Shown here: positions 51,515-60,258 of the stretch, piece after piece
Layout of the letters: each line of letters starts with the position of its first letter
Numbering within the stretch: position 1 is the stretch's first letter
Made by a program: the position numbers and the translations under genes
Notes under the pieces: model-generated
The model's database searches: none
What the model was told of the DNA's origin: nothing
Seen by the model: only the letters and a program-made list of their open reading frames with translations
NCBI GenBank assembly: GCA_036563665.1
Contig: DATCLY010000045.1
Coordinates: forward strand, 47,003 to 111,002
From: FEN-1219 sp036563665
GTDB taxonomy: Bacteria > Pseudomonadota > Gammaproteobacteria > Steroidobacterales > Rariloculaceae
Direction of reading: 5' to 3'
Length of the DNA: 64,000 bases

Positions 51515-53659
51515 CTACATCAGCTCGAGGTTGGCATAGGCCACCACCAGCCACTTGGTGCCGGCGCGCTCGAAGTTGACCTGCACGCGCGCGTGCGCGC
51601 CGCTGCCCTCGCTGTTCAGGACCACGCCTTCGCCGAACTTGCCGTGCCGGACGCGTTGCCCGAGCCGCACGCCGCCCGCGGGCTCGATGGCGGCCTGCCG
51701 GCGATAAATCGGCCGCGACACGGCGAGCGTGGGCCGCACCTCCTCCACGAGCTCCGGCGGAATCTCCCGCAGAAAACGCGACGGCGTTGCGAAGCTCTCG
51801 AGGCCGTGCAGCCGGCGCTGCTCCGCATAGGTGAGATAGAGCGTGCGCTTCGCTCGCGTGATCCCCACGTAACAGAGCCGCCGCTCCTCCTCGAGCCCGT
51901 CGGCATCGCTGAGCGAGCGCTGGTGCGGAAAGAGCCCGTCCTCCATGCCGCAGAGGAACAGCAGCTCGAACTCGAGCCCCTTGGCCGAGTGCAGCGTCAT
52001 GAGCTGCACGCTGTCCTCGAACGCCTCGGCCTGGACCTCGCCGGACTCGAGCACGGCGTAGGCCAGGAACTCGGCGAGCGGCGGCAGCTCCGTGTCGGTG
52101 CGCACCTCGCGCGCCGCGGTCACGAGCTCGCGCAGGTTCTCGACGCGCGCCTCGCCGCCGCCGACCGCGCTCTTGCCGTGATGCGCCACGAGGCCCGAGA
52201 GCTCGATGACGTGCTCCACTTGCTCGGGCAGTGAGAGGTTCCGGGTGTCCTGGTCGAGCCGCTCGATCAGCCCGAGAAACGTCGCGAGCGACTGGATCGA
52301 GCGCCTCGGGAGGAGGCCTTCCGTCACCACCCGGACCGCCGCGCGCCACAGGCTCACCCCTTCGGCCCGCGCGGCCTCGCGCACGGTCTCCATCGTGCGC
52401 GCGCCCACGCCGCGCGGCGGCGTGTTGACGGCGCGCTCGAACGACGGGTCGTCGTCGCGGTTCGCGATCAGCCGCAGGTAGGCGAGGGCGTCCTTGATCT
52501 CGGCGCGCTCGAAGAAGCGCAGGCCGCCGTACACGCGATACGGAATGCCGGCCGCGAGCAGATGCTCCTCGAACACGCGCGACTGCGCGTTCGAGCGGTA
52601 CAGCACGCCCACGTCGCTGCGCCGCCCGCCGGACGCGATGTAGTCCTGGATGCGGTTCACCACGAACTCCGCCTCGTCGCGCTCGTTGAACGCGGCATAG
52701 ATGCGGATCGGCTCGCCTTGCTCGCCCGCCGTCCAGAGGTTCTTGCCGAGGCGGGCACTGTTGTTGGCGATGACGGCGTTGGCGGCGTTCAGGATCGTGG
52801 CCGTGGAACGGTAGTTCTGCTCGAGGCGGATGATCTGCGTGCCCGGGAAGTCCTTCTCGAAGCGATGCAGGTTCTCGATGCGGGCGCCGCGCCAGCGGTA
52901 GATCGCCTGATCGTCGTCGCCCACCACGAACGGGATCCCCGTCTCGCCCGCGATGAGCCTGAGCCAGCGGTACTGGATCGCGTTGGTGTCCTGGAACTCG
53001 TCCACCAGCACGTGGCGGAACCGCGCGCGGTACTGCGCGAGGAGCTCTGGCCGGTCGCGCAGCAGCTCGAGCGAGCGCAGCAGCAGCTCGCCGAAGTCCA
53101 CCACGCCCGTGTCGGCGCAGAGCTTCTCGTAGCGCTCGTAGAGCTCGATCATCTTGCGCCGGCCCTGGTTGCCCTCGTCCCGCACGTCTTTCGGGCGCAG
53201 GCCTTCGTCCTTCTGCGCGTTGATGAACCACTGCACGTCGCGGGGCGCCCATTCGTTCTCGTCGAGCCCGAGGTCCTTGAGCAGCCGCCGGATCAGCCGC
53301 AGCTGGTCGTCGGAGTCCATGATCTGGAAGCCTTCGGGCAACCCCGCCTCGCGCGCGTGGATGCGCAGCAGCCGGTGCGCGAGGCCGTGGAACGTGCCGA
53401 TCCAGAGATGCCGCGTGGGGAAGCCGAGCAGCGCCTCGATGCGATCGCGCATCTCGCTCGCGGCCTTGTTGGTGAACGTGACGGCGAGGATGTGCTGCGG
53501 CGCCACGCCCGCCACCCGGATGGCCCACGCGATGCGGTGCACGAGCACGCGGGTCTTGCCGCTGCCCGCGCCCGCGAGCACGAGCGTCGGCCTGTCGCTC
53601 GCCGTCACCGCCGCGCGCTGCGCGTCGTTCAACGGCTCGAGGATGTCGGTGACGTCCAT
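51515..53659 (-). CDS. uvrD: DNA helicase II UvrD
   Basis: This 714-residue superfamily 1 helicase unwinds DNA 3'-5' in mismatch and excision repair. LNDAQRAAVTASDRPTLVLA starts it, Walker A is AGAGSGKTRVL, motif II is VDEFQDTNAIQY, and motifs FVVGDDDQAIYRWRGA, LEQNYRSTATIL, MTLHSAKGLEFELLF and VGITRAKRTLYL follow. The C-terminal tail (YRRQAAIEPAGGVRLGQRVR, GEGVVLNSEG) is the RNA polymerase-binding Tudor-like module. Length is normal. Confidence 0.96.
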   Translation of the reverse strand: MDVTDILEPLNDAQRAAVTASDRPTLVLAGAGSGKTRVLVHRIAWAIRVAGVAPQHILAVTFTNKAASEMRDRIEALLGFPTRHLWIGTFHGLAHRLLRIHAREAGLPEGFQIMDSDDQLRLIRRLLKDLGLDENEWAPRDVQWFINAQKDEGLRPKDVRDEGNQGRRKMIELYERYEKLCADTGVVDFGELLLRSLELLRDRPELLAQYRARFRHVLVDEFQDTNAIQYRWLRLIAGETGIPFVVGDDDQAIYRWRGARIENLHRFEKDFPGTQIIRLEQNYRSTATILNAANAVIANNSARLGKNLWTAGEQGEPIRIYAAFNERDEAEFVVNRIQDYIASGGRRSDVGVLYRSNAQSRVFEEHLLAAGIPYRVYGGLRFFERAEIKDALAYLRLIANRDDDPSFERAVNTPPRGVGARTMETVREAARAEGVSLWRAAVRVVTEGLLPRRSIQSLATFLGLIERLDQDTRNLSLPEQVEHVIELSGLVAHHGKSAVGGGEARVENLRELVTAAREVRTDTELPPLAEFLAYAVLESGEVQAEAFEDSVQLMTLHSAKGLEFELLFLCGMEDGLFPHQRSLSDADGLEEERRLCYVGITRAKRTLYLTYAEQRRLHGLESFATPSRFLREIPPELVEEVRPTLAVSRPIYRRQAAIEPAGGVRLGQRVRHGKFGEGVVLNSEGSGAHARVQVNFERAGTKWLVVAYANLELM

Positions 53660-53684
53660 GACGGCGGAGCGGCCGCGGCCGCGA

Positions 53685-54596
53685 TCAAGCCGGCCAGAGG
53701 CGCGGCATGTAGTGGTCGAGGAGCAGGAACGAGAACAGCGCCGCGAGGTAGCTGATGGAGTAGCCGAACGTGCGCATGGCCGTCGTCGCCTCGGGCGCGA
53801 ACTTGAGCTTCAGCGCGTAGTAGAGGAACCCGCCGCCGAGGGCGAGCGCGCCGAGCAGGTAGAGCGGGCCGCTCATGCCAGTGAGGTACGGCAGCAGCGA
53901 GACGATCACGAGCAGGATCGTGTAGTAGACGACGAACGACTTGGTGAGCTCCTCGCCGTACGTGACCGGCAGCATCGGGATGTCGGCGCGCTCGTAGTCC
54001 TTGCGCCGGGCGATGGCGAGGGCCCAGAAATGCGGCGGCGTCCAGGTGAACACGATGAGGAACAGCAGCAGCGCGTAGGGGCTCACTTCGTTGGTCACCG
54101 CGGCCCAGCCGAGGACCGGCGGCGCGGCGCCTGCGGCGCCGCCGATCACGATGTTCTGCGACGTGGCGCGCTTCAGGTACACGGTGTAGACGACCGAGTA
54201 CCCGATCAGCGACAGGAACGTGAGCGCCGCCGTCAGCGGATTCACGAGCAGCGCCAGGATGGCGATGCCGAGCACGCCGAGCCCCACCGCGAAGACGAGC
54301 GCGTCCCGCTCGCTGACGCGGCCCGAGGGCAGAGGCCGGTTGCGGGTGCGGGCCATCCGCGCATCCGCGCGCATGTCGAGCACGTGGTTGACGGCGGCGC
54401 CGGACGCTGCGGCGAGCGCGATTCCCACGGTGCCGAAGAGCAGCGCGTCGAACGGCACCATGCCGGGCGTGGCGAGGAACATCCCGACGATCGCCGTGAA
54501 CACCAGGAGCTGCACGACGCGGGGCTTCGTCAGGGTGTAGTAGTCCCGCCAGGACGCGCCCCGGAACGCCGGATTACCTAATTCTCTGGTTAGCAT
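53685..54596 (-). CDS. cyoE: Protohaem IX farnesyltransferase (haem O synthase)
   Basis: This 303-residue UbiA-family membrane enzyme attaches farnesyl to haem B. YYTLTKPRVVQLLVFTAIVG, NHVLDMRADARMARTRNRPL (the Asp-rich site) and FTWTPPHFWALAIARRKDY are diagnostic. Its start overlaps the ctaA end by 23 bases, so haem O and haem A synthesis are coupled. Also called ctaB in this setting. Confidence 0.95.
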   Translation of the reverse strand: MLTRELGNPAFRGASWRDYYTLTKPRVVQLLVFTAIVGMFLATPGMVPFDALLFGTVGIALAAASGAAVNHVLDMRADARMARTRNRPLPSGRVSERDALVFAVGLGVLGIAILALLVNPLTAALTFLSLIGYSVVYTVYLKRATSQNIVIGGAAGAAPPVLGWAAVTNEVSPYALLLFLIVFTWTPPHFWALAIARRKDYERADIPMLPVTYGEELTKSFVVYYTILLVIVSLLPYLTGMSGPLYLLGALALGGGFLYYALKLKFAPEATTAMRTFGYSISYLAALFSFLLLDHYMPRLWPA

Positions 54597-55533
54597 TGAT
54601 CGTCGCGAGCAACAGCAGCGCCGCCCCGCCGTTGTGGGCCACCGCCACGGCCAGCGGCGCGCCGAATAACACGATACTGACGCCGAGCCCGACTTGCACG
54701 GCCAGCAGGCCGAGTACGGCCGCCCCGTCCGGCCGCAGCCGGCGCTCCCGGAGCAGGGCGACGCCCAGGAGGCCGAGCGCCACGGTCGCCACCATCGCCC
54801 CCAGGCGGTGGGTGAAATGCACGGCCACCCGGGCCGGGTGGTCGAGCACGCCGCCCTCGTAGTCGATGCCGATCCCGCGCCAGAGCACGAAGCCCTCGCC
54901 GAAATCCGCGAGCTCCGGCCACCACTGCGTTTGGCAGGTGGGAAAGTCGGGGCAGGCGAGCGCCGCGTAGTTCGCGCTGGTCCAGCCGCCGAGGGCGATC
55001 TGCGCCACGAGCAGGGTCGCGGCCGCCGCGCCCAAGGTTCGCAGCGCGGGCGACCCGGGCACCCGCACGGCGCGGAACCGCCCGAGCCAGAAGAGCAGCG
55101 ACAGCGTCGCGAGCCCCCCGAGCAGATGCGCCACCACGACGAGCGGCTTCAAGAGCAGCGTCACCGTCCACATGCCGAGCAGGCCCTGGAAGATCACGAG
55201 CGCCACCAGGGCGAGCGGCACGCGCACCGGCTGCTCCGGATCGCGGCGGTTGCGCCAGGCCAGCACGGCGAGCGCGACGCAGACGAGCCCCAGGGTGGAC
55301 GCGAGGTAGCGGTGGATCATCTCGCGCCACGCCTTGCCCGGCTCGAGCGGTCGATCGTATTCGGCACCGAAACCGTCGATGCGTTCCGGCACCGTGAGCT
55401 GCCCGTAGCAACCCGGCCAGTCGGGGCAGCCCAGGCCCGCGTCCGTCAAGCGCACGTACGCGCCGAACGTCACGACGACGAAGGCGAGCAGCGTGCCGAA
55501 GCGTGCCAGCGAGACGAAGACGTTGCGCTTCAA
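54574..55533 (-). CDS. ctaA: Haem A synthase (COX15/CtaA family)
   Basis: This 319-residue eight-helix enzyme oxidises haem O to haem A. FGAYVRLTDAGLGCPDWPGC, EMIHRYLASTLGLV, GLLGMWTVTLLLKPLVVVAHL and VHFTHRLGAMVA give the haem-ligand histidines. A second Cys pair is in YAALACPDFPTC. I infer a TTG start at 55533, which overlaps the preceding stop (TTGA) with GAGG five bases upstream; no ATG or GTG fits the family start. Confidence 0.9.
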   Translation of the reverse strand: MKRNVFVSLARFGTLLAFVVVTFGAYVRLTDAGLGCPDWPGCYGQLTVPERIDGFGAEYDRPLEPGKAWREMIHRYLASTLGLVCVALAVLAWRNRRDPEQPVRVPLALVALVIFQGLLGMWTVTLLLKPLVVVAHLLGGLATLSLLFWLGRFRAVRVPGSPALRTLGAAAATLLVAQIALGGWTSANYAALACPDFPTCQTQWWPELADFGEGFVLWRGIGIDYEGGVLDHPARVAVHFTHRLGAMVATVALGLLGVALLRERRLRPDGAAVLGLLAVQVGLGVSIVLFGAPLAVAVAHNGGAALLLLATINANQRIR

Positions 55534-56090
55534 CCGATCCTCGAGACGTCCAGCAACCGCTCGAGATCCTCGAGCAGGTCCCTCTGGCCGACGTTGCCGG
55601 GGTAGGCGACCACGACGTTCCCGAGCGGGTCGACGACGAAGATCGTGCCGTCGCCGATCCGCGCCGCGCCGAGCGCCGCCACCGCCGCCTCGTTGACGCC
55701 GCCACCCAGGCGGCCCCACGCCGCGCGCGGCTCGGCCGCCGGCGGCCCTTGGCCGCCGTGCAGGAGCACGAGGCGAACCCGTGCGGCATCTCGGCCGAGC
55801 GCCGCATGCACCCGAGCCAGGCGATCCCACTCGGCCGCGCAGCGCTCCTCGCAGGGCGCCATTGTTGCATAAATGAGCAGCCACCGGCGCTCGCCGCGGC
55901 CCGCGTCGGGCTCCTCGGACAGGGCGAGCGGCGGCAGCGCGGGCGGGGGCGTGAGCAGCTCGCGCCCCTCGACCGGCACCCGGGGCAGGAAGGAGAGGTC
56001 CCACGGGCCGAAGTAGAGCACGAAGGCGGCCGCCAGCGGCCCCAGGAACACGACGGCCAACGCCCAGAGCTCCAGAGTGCGTCGCTTCAT
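55530..56090 (-). CDS. Sco-like membrane-anchored thioredoxin-fold protein
   Basis: This 186-residue protein has one N-terminal transmembrane helix (LWALAVVFLGPLAAAFVLYF) and a periplasmic thioredoxin-like domain. APCEERCAAEWDRL carries a CxxxC pair as in Sco/SenC copper chaperones, and GDGTIFVVDPLGNVVVAYPG is the usual thioredoxin-fold strand pair. It lies between surf1 and ctaA, the place of a cytochrome-oxidase assembly protein in related operons. It probably helps metallate or reduce CuA; direct Sco orthology is uncertain. Confidence 0.75.
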   Translation of the reverse strand: MKRRTLELWALAVVFLGPLAAAFVLYFGPWDLSFLPRVPVEGRELLTPPPALPPLALSEEPDAGRGERRWLLIYATMAPCEERCAAEWDRLARVHAALGRDAARVRLVLLHGGQGPPAAEPRAAWGRLGGGVNEAAVAALGAARIGDGTIFVVDPLGNVVVAYPGNVGQRDLLEDLERLLDVSRIG

Positions 56091-56815
56091 GCCCGCAGGC
56101 GCCTCACGCCACGGTAGGCCGCCGCCGCGGTCCCCACGCCGGCCGCGGCGGCGAACAGGAACCACTGCACGGCATACGTCAAATTCGTCTCCGGCTGGAC
56201 CCCGCCCGGCCGCCAGTCGCGGACGAAGCCGTCCGGCTCGCCGGGATCGAGCAGGAGCTGGAACGCCGCGAGCGGCCGGCCCAGCCGCGCCTCGAGCGAC
56301 TCGCGAGTGGGGAACACCAGCACCTGCACGGCCTCGTCCGGCGGCGCGCCCTCGTCGTCGCCGAGGCGCAGGCCGAGGCGCGGGTAATCGTCGAGCCGAC
56401 CGGCCACCGAGCGCGGGTGCCCATCCACGGCCACGTCCGGCAGCACGCGCCGGTCCGGGTTCGCCGCCATCCAGCCCCGGTTCACGAGCAGCCACGGGCC
56501 GCCGTGCTCCGGGCGGAACGGGGTCAGCACCTCGTAGCCCGCGCGGCCGTCGTGCACCCGATTGTCGAGCAGGAACTGCCGGTCCGGCACGTAGCGGCCG
56601 CGGATCTCGAGGCGCCGATAGCGCAGCTCGGCGTCGGGCGCTTCGGGCACCGCCTCGAGCGGCGGCTCGTCGGCCGCCGCCGCGAATCGATCGCGCAGAG
56701 CCCGGTTCTCGTCCGCCCGCTCGAGCTGCCAGCGCCCGAGGCTCGCGCAGAGCACCGCCAGCAGCGCCGCCGCCACGGCGAGCGCGAGCCAGCGACCCGC
56801 CGTGCGCCCGCGCAT
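56087..56815 (-). CDS. SURF1 family oxidase assembly protein
   Basis: This 242-residue protein has the SURF1 plan: an N-terminal helix (LALAVAAALLAVLCASLG), the motif GRWQLERADENRAL, a periplasmic domain (RRLEIRGRYVPDRQFLLDNR, LLVNRGWMA) and a C-terminal helix after NLTYAVQWFLFA. SURF1 helps insert haem A into subunit I. Its end overlaps the Sco-like gene by four bases. Confidence 0.92.
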   Translation of the reverse strand: MRGRTAGRWLALAVAAALLAVLCASLGRWQLERADENRALRDRFAAAADEPPLEAVPEAPDAELRYRRLEIRGRYVPDRQFLLDNRVHDGRAGYEVLTPFRPEHGGPWLLVNRGWMAANPDRRVLPDVAVDGHPRSVAGRLDDYPRLGLRLGDDEGAPPDEAVQVLVFPTRESLEARLGRPLAAFQLLLDPGEPDGFVRDWRPGGVQPETNLTYAVQWFLFAAAAGVGTAAAAYRGVRRLRA

Positions 56816-56850
56816 GGCGCTAGAATCCTCGCTTGTCGCCGGAGTGCCGG

Positions 56851-57057
56851 ATGCGCCTCATCGGATTACTGCTGTACGCCGCGATTCTCGTGAGCCTGGC
56901 CTCCGCGCTGCACGCCATGTTCCGCCCGCGCCGCGACGATCCCAAGCGCATGGCACGCGCGCTCACCGTGCGGGTGGGGCTGTCCGTGCTGCTGTTCGCC
57001 CTCCTGTTCGTGGCCTGGTACTTCGGCTGGATCGAGCCGCACGGCATCGGCGGCTGA
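56851..57057 (+). CDS. DUF2909 twin transmembrane protein
   Basis: This 68-residue protein has two helices (LIGLLLYAAILVSLASALHA, VRVGLSVLLFALLFVAWYF) with a basic loop (RPRRDDPKRMARALTVR), the DUF2909 pattern. It lies within the oxidase operon between coxC and surf1 but on the opposite strand. GGAG six bases before ATG 56851 sets the start. Relatives sit at the same place in other oxidase clusters, so a role in oxidase assembly is plausible. Confidence 0.82.
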   Translation: MRLIGLLLYAAILVSLASALHAMFRPRRDDPKRMARALTVRVGLSVLLFALLFVAWYFGWIEPHGIGG

Positions 57058-57066
57058 GACCGCCGC

Positions 57067-57927
57067 TCAGAGCCAGTACACGAAGAAGAACAGGCCCAGC
57101 CACACCACGTCGACGAAGTGCCAGTACCACGCCGCCGCCTCGAAGGCGAAGTGGCGCTCCGGCGTGAAATGCCCCCGCAGGACCCGCAGCCACACGATGA
57201 GCAGGATGATGGCGCCGATCGTGACGTGCAGGCCGTGGAAGCCCGTGAGCATGAAGAACGTGTTGCCGTAGATGCCGCTGTCGAGCCGCAGGCCGAGCTC
57301 GGTGTAGGCGTGGATGTACTCGCTGGCCTGCAAGCCGACGAAGATGAAGCCGAGCACGAACGTCGCGGCGAGCCACAGGGCGAGCCCCGCGCGCCGGTTC
57401 GCGAGCAGCATGTGATGCGCGATCGTGATGGTGACGCCGCTCGTGAGCAGGATGGCCGTGTTCAGGGCCGGCAGCCCCCACGCCCCCATGCGCTCTACCT
57501 CGTCGCGCGCCGGGCCGGCCGTGGGCCAGGTGTTCTCGAAGCCTTCCCACAGCAGGCGGTTGGTGAAGAACCCGTCGCCCTCGCCGGCGAGCCAGGGCAC
57601 GGCGAATTGCCGGGCGTAGAACAGGGCGCCGAAGAACGCGGCGAAGAACATCACCTCCGAGAAGATGAACCACGCCATGCCGAGGCGGAACGAGCGGTCC
57701 ACCTGCTTGTTGTAGACGCCGCGCTCGCTCTCGTTGATGACGTTGCCGAACCAGCCGAACATCATCACGATCAGCGTGGCGAATCCCGCGGCGAGGACCC
57801 AGCGTCCGGACTGGAACTGGTTCAGCCACAGCGCCGCCCCCGTAGCCATCGTGAACAGGCTGATCGACCCCAGGATCGGCCAACGCGTGCCGTGGGGGAC
57901 GTAATAACCTTCGTGTGTGTGCTCCAT
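57067..57927 (-). CDS. coxC: Cytochrome c oxidase subunit III (second cluster)
   Basis: This 286-residue seven-helix protein shows WFIFSEVMFFAAFFGALFYA, FFMLTGFHGLHVTIGAIILL and AAWYWHFVDVVWLGLFFFVY, the complete subunit III signature. ATG 57927 starts MEHTHEGYYVPHGTRWPILG; a GTG at 57960 would add eleven unlikely residues. It follows ctaG and belongs to the canonical aa3 oxidase. Confidence 0.94.
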   Translation of the reverse strand: MEHTHEGYYVPHGTRWPILGSISLFTMATGAALWLNQFQSGRWVLAAGFATLIVMMFGWFGNVINESERGVYNKQVDRSFRLGMAWFIFSEVMFFAAFFGALFYARQFAVPWLAGEGDGFFTNRLLWEGFENTWPTAGPARDEVERMGAWGLPALNTAILLTSGVTITIAHHMLLANRRAGLALWLAATFVLGFIFVGLQASEYIHAYTELGLRLDSGIYGNTFFMLTGFHGLHVTIGAIILLIVWLRVLRGHFTPERHFAFEAAAWYWHFVDVVWLGLFFFVYWL

Positions 57928-57984
57928 CGCGTCCGTCCGATTGTCAAATTCGCGGCGCACCGCTGCGCCCGATACTCCCCGCCC

Positions 57985-58500
57985 TCACTCCGAGAGCGCG
58001 AACAACGTGTACTGCAGCGACAGCCGGTCCAGATGAGCCGGCAGGTCGCGCGAGACCATGAACACGACCGGCATGCCGCGTCCCTCGCGAGCCTCGAACT
58101 CCTGCGCCGTGAAGCAGAAGCACTCCAGCTTCTTCAGATGCTTGGCCGCCACGCCCGGCGCCACGCTCGGCACGGCCTGCACGGTGAGCGGCGTGCCGGT
58201 CAGGTTCGCGGCGTAGTACTCGGTCTGGTAGACCTGCCCGGGGTGCACGTCGAGGTGGCTGACCGTGGGGCGGAACTCGAAGGGCGCGTTGCTCTGCGCC
58301 ACGAATTCCACGCGCACCGTGCGCGCCTCGTCCGCCTGCTCGGTCACCTGCTGGGGCGCCGAGGCCGTCTTGCCGCCGACGCCGGTGATCTCGCAGAACA
58401 CGTCGTACAGCGGCGCGAGCGCGAAGCCGAACGCGAACATCGCGGCGCAGAGCGCCGCGAGCTTGAGCGCCAGGTTGCGGTGGCGCGGCGTCTCGGGCAT
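57985..58500 (-). CDS. ctaG: Cytochrome c oxidase assembly protein CtaG (Cox11)
   Basis: This 171-residue copper chaperone delivers CuB to subunit I. An N-terminal helix (LALKLAALCAAMFAFGFALA) precedes LYDVFCEITGVGGKT, and the copper-binding CxC is in LECFCFTAQEFEA. FVAQSNAPFEFRPT and PGQVYQTEYYAANLT are family blocks. It sits between the 40-residue membrane protein and coxC. Confidence 0.94.
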   Translation of the reverse strand: MPETPRHRNLALKLAALCAAMFAFGFALAPLYDVFCEITGVGGKTASAPQQVTEQADEARTVRVEFVAQSNAPFEFRPTVSHLDVHPGQVYQTEYYAANLTGTPLTVQAVPSVAPGVAAKHLKKLECFCFTAQEFEAREGRGMPVVFMVSRDLPAHLDRLSLQYTLFALSE

Positions 58501-58504
58501 GGCC

Positions 58505-58627
58505 TCAGGCTCCGTTCAGCCAGTGGAAGAGGATGTAGCCCACGTACACGCCGAGGGCGAGCAGCCCGAGCACCATTGCGCCGCGCTTCGCCTTGCGTCT
58601 CGCCTCATCGTCGTCCCGGGCGGGCAT
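58505..58627 (-). CDS. 40-residue single-helix membrane protein in the oxidase operon
   Basis: A short frame between coxA and ctaG encodes a basic N-terminus (DDDEARRKAKRG) followed by one transmembrane helix (AMVLGLLALGVYVGYILFHW). The ATG is three bases after the coxA stop and the stop four bases before the ctaG start, so there is no spare space. Similar small proteins sit between coxA and ctaG in other proteobacteria; it is likely a small oxidase subunit or assembly factor. Confidence 0.7.
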   Translation of the reverse strand: MPARDDDEARRKAKRGAMVLGLLALGVYVGYILFHWLNGA

Positions 58628-58630
58628 CGC

Positions 58631-60214
58631 TCATTCGACCACGGGCGGCGTGCTGAAGGTGTGGTGCGGGGCCGGAGACGGCACCGTCCACTCGAGACCC
58701 TCGGCGCCCTCCCAGACCTGCGCCGTGGCCTTGGGGCCGCCGCGAATGCACTTGATGACCACCCACACGAAGATGAGCTGCGCGAGCCCCAGGCCGAACG
58801 CGCCGATGCTCGAGATCATGTTGAAGTCGGCGAACTGCGGCGCGTAATCAGGGATGCGGCGCGGCATGCCGGCGAGGCCGAGGAAGTGCTGCGGGAAGAA
58901 CGTCACGTTCGTGAAGATGGCCGTGAGCCAGAAGTGCAGCTTGCCGAGCTTCTCGTCGTACATGTGGCCGGTCATCTTCGGCAGCCAGTAGTAGGCCCCC
59001 GCGAACGCGCCGAACAGCGCGCCCGGCACGAGCACGTAGTGGAAGTGCGCCACCACGAAGTAGCTGTCGTGGTACTGGAAGTCGGCCGGCACGATGGCGA
59101 GCATCAGGCCCGAGAAGCCGCCGATCGTGAACAGGAACAGGAACGCGAGCGCGAACAGCATCGGGGTCTCGAACGTGAGCGACCCCTTCCACATGGTGGC
59201 CGTCCAGTTGAAGATCTTCACGCCCGTCGGCACGGCGATGATCATCGTGGACAGCATGAAGAAGAGCTGCCCGCCGAGCGGCATGCCGACCGTGAACATG
59301 TGGTGTGCCCACACGACGCACGACAGGAAGGCGATCGCGGCCGTGGCGTACACCATCGACGCGTAGCCGAACAGGGGCTTACGCGAGAAGGTGGGGATCA
59401 CCTGCGAGATGATGCCGAACGCCGGCAGGATGATGATGTACACCTCCGGGTGCCCGAAGAACCAGAAGATGTGCTGGTACATCACAGGATCGCCGCCGCC
59501 GGCCGCCTCGAAGAAGCTCGTGCCGAAGAACTGATCGGTGAGCAGCATCGTCACGGCGCCAGCGAGCACGGGCATCGCGATCAGCAGCAGATACGCCGTG
59601 ATGAGCCAGGTCCAGACGAACATGGGCATCTTGAGCAGCGCCATGCCCGGCGCGCGCATGTTCAGGATCGTGACGATGATGTTGATCGACGCGAGGATCG
59701 AGGACACGCCGAGCACGTGCACGGCGAAGATCATGAACGGGAACGCGTCGCCCGTCTGCAGCACCAGCGGCGGATACATGGTCCAGCCCGCCGCGGGTCC
59801 GCCGCCCGGCATGAACATGGAGAGCAGCAGCAGGCCGGTGCCGAACGGCAGCAGCCAGAACGACCAGTTGTTGAGCCGCGGCAGCGCCATGTCGGGGGCG
59901 CCGATCATGAGCGGCACCATCCAGTTCGCAAACCCGGCGAACGCCGGCATGATCATGCCGAACAGCATGATGAGCGCGTGGACGGTGGTCATCTGGTTGA
60001 AGACGTGCGGCTCCACGAACTGCAGTCCGGGCTGGAAGAGCTCGGCCCGGATCACCATCGCCATGCCGCCGCCGACGAAGAGCATCAGCAGGCTGAACAT
60101 GAGGTACAGCGTGCCGATGTCCTTGTGATTGGTGGTCGTGATCCACCGCGCCGCCCAGGCGAGGAAGCCTCGCCCGCCGTGCTCGCCGTGTACGTCGACC
60201 GCAGTGCTGCTCAT
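58631..60214 (-). CDS. coxA: Cytochrome c oxidase subunit I (second cluster)
   Basis: This 527-residue core subunit begins ARWITTTNHKDIGTLYLMF, the standard aa3 start. The CuB/haem a3 motif FWFFGHPEVYIIILPAFGII, WAHHMFTVGMPL and YFVVAHFHYVLVPGALFG with the haem ligands are complete. It resembles mitochondrial-type subunit I more than the copy at 44.2 kb does. ATG 60214 follows AAGGAGAG. Confidence 0.95.
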   Translation of the reverse strand: MSSTAVDVHGEHGGRGFLAWAARWITTTNHKDIGTLYLMFSLLMLFVGGGMAMVIRAELFQPGLQFVEPHVFNQMTTVHALIMLFGMIMPAFAGFANWMVPLMIGAPDMALPRLNNWSFWLLPFGTGLLLLSMFMPGGGPAAGWTMYPPLVLQTGDAFPFMIFAVHVLGVSSILASINIIVTILNMRAPGMALLKMPMFVWTWLITAYLLLIAMPVLAGAVTMLLTDQFFGTSFFEAAGGGDPVMYQHIFWFFGHPEVYIIILPAFGIISQVIPTFSRKPLFGYASMVYATAAIAFLSCVVWAHHMFTVGMPLGGQLFFMLSTMIIAVPTGVKIFNWTATMWKGSLTFETPMLFALAFLFLFTIGGFSGLMLAIVPADFQYHDSYFVVAHFHYVLVPGALFGAFAGAYYWLPKMTGHMYDEKLGKLHFWLTAIFTNVTFFPQHFLGLAGMPRRIPDYAPQFADFNMISSIGAFGLGLAQLIFVWVVIKCIRGGPKATAQVWEGAEGLEWTVPSPAPHHTFSTPPVVE

Positions 60215-60258
60215 CCTCAAACTCTCCTTCAAACTTTCCGCGCAGGCGGAAGCGGCCC

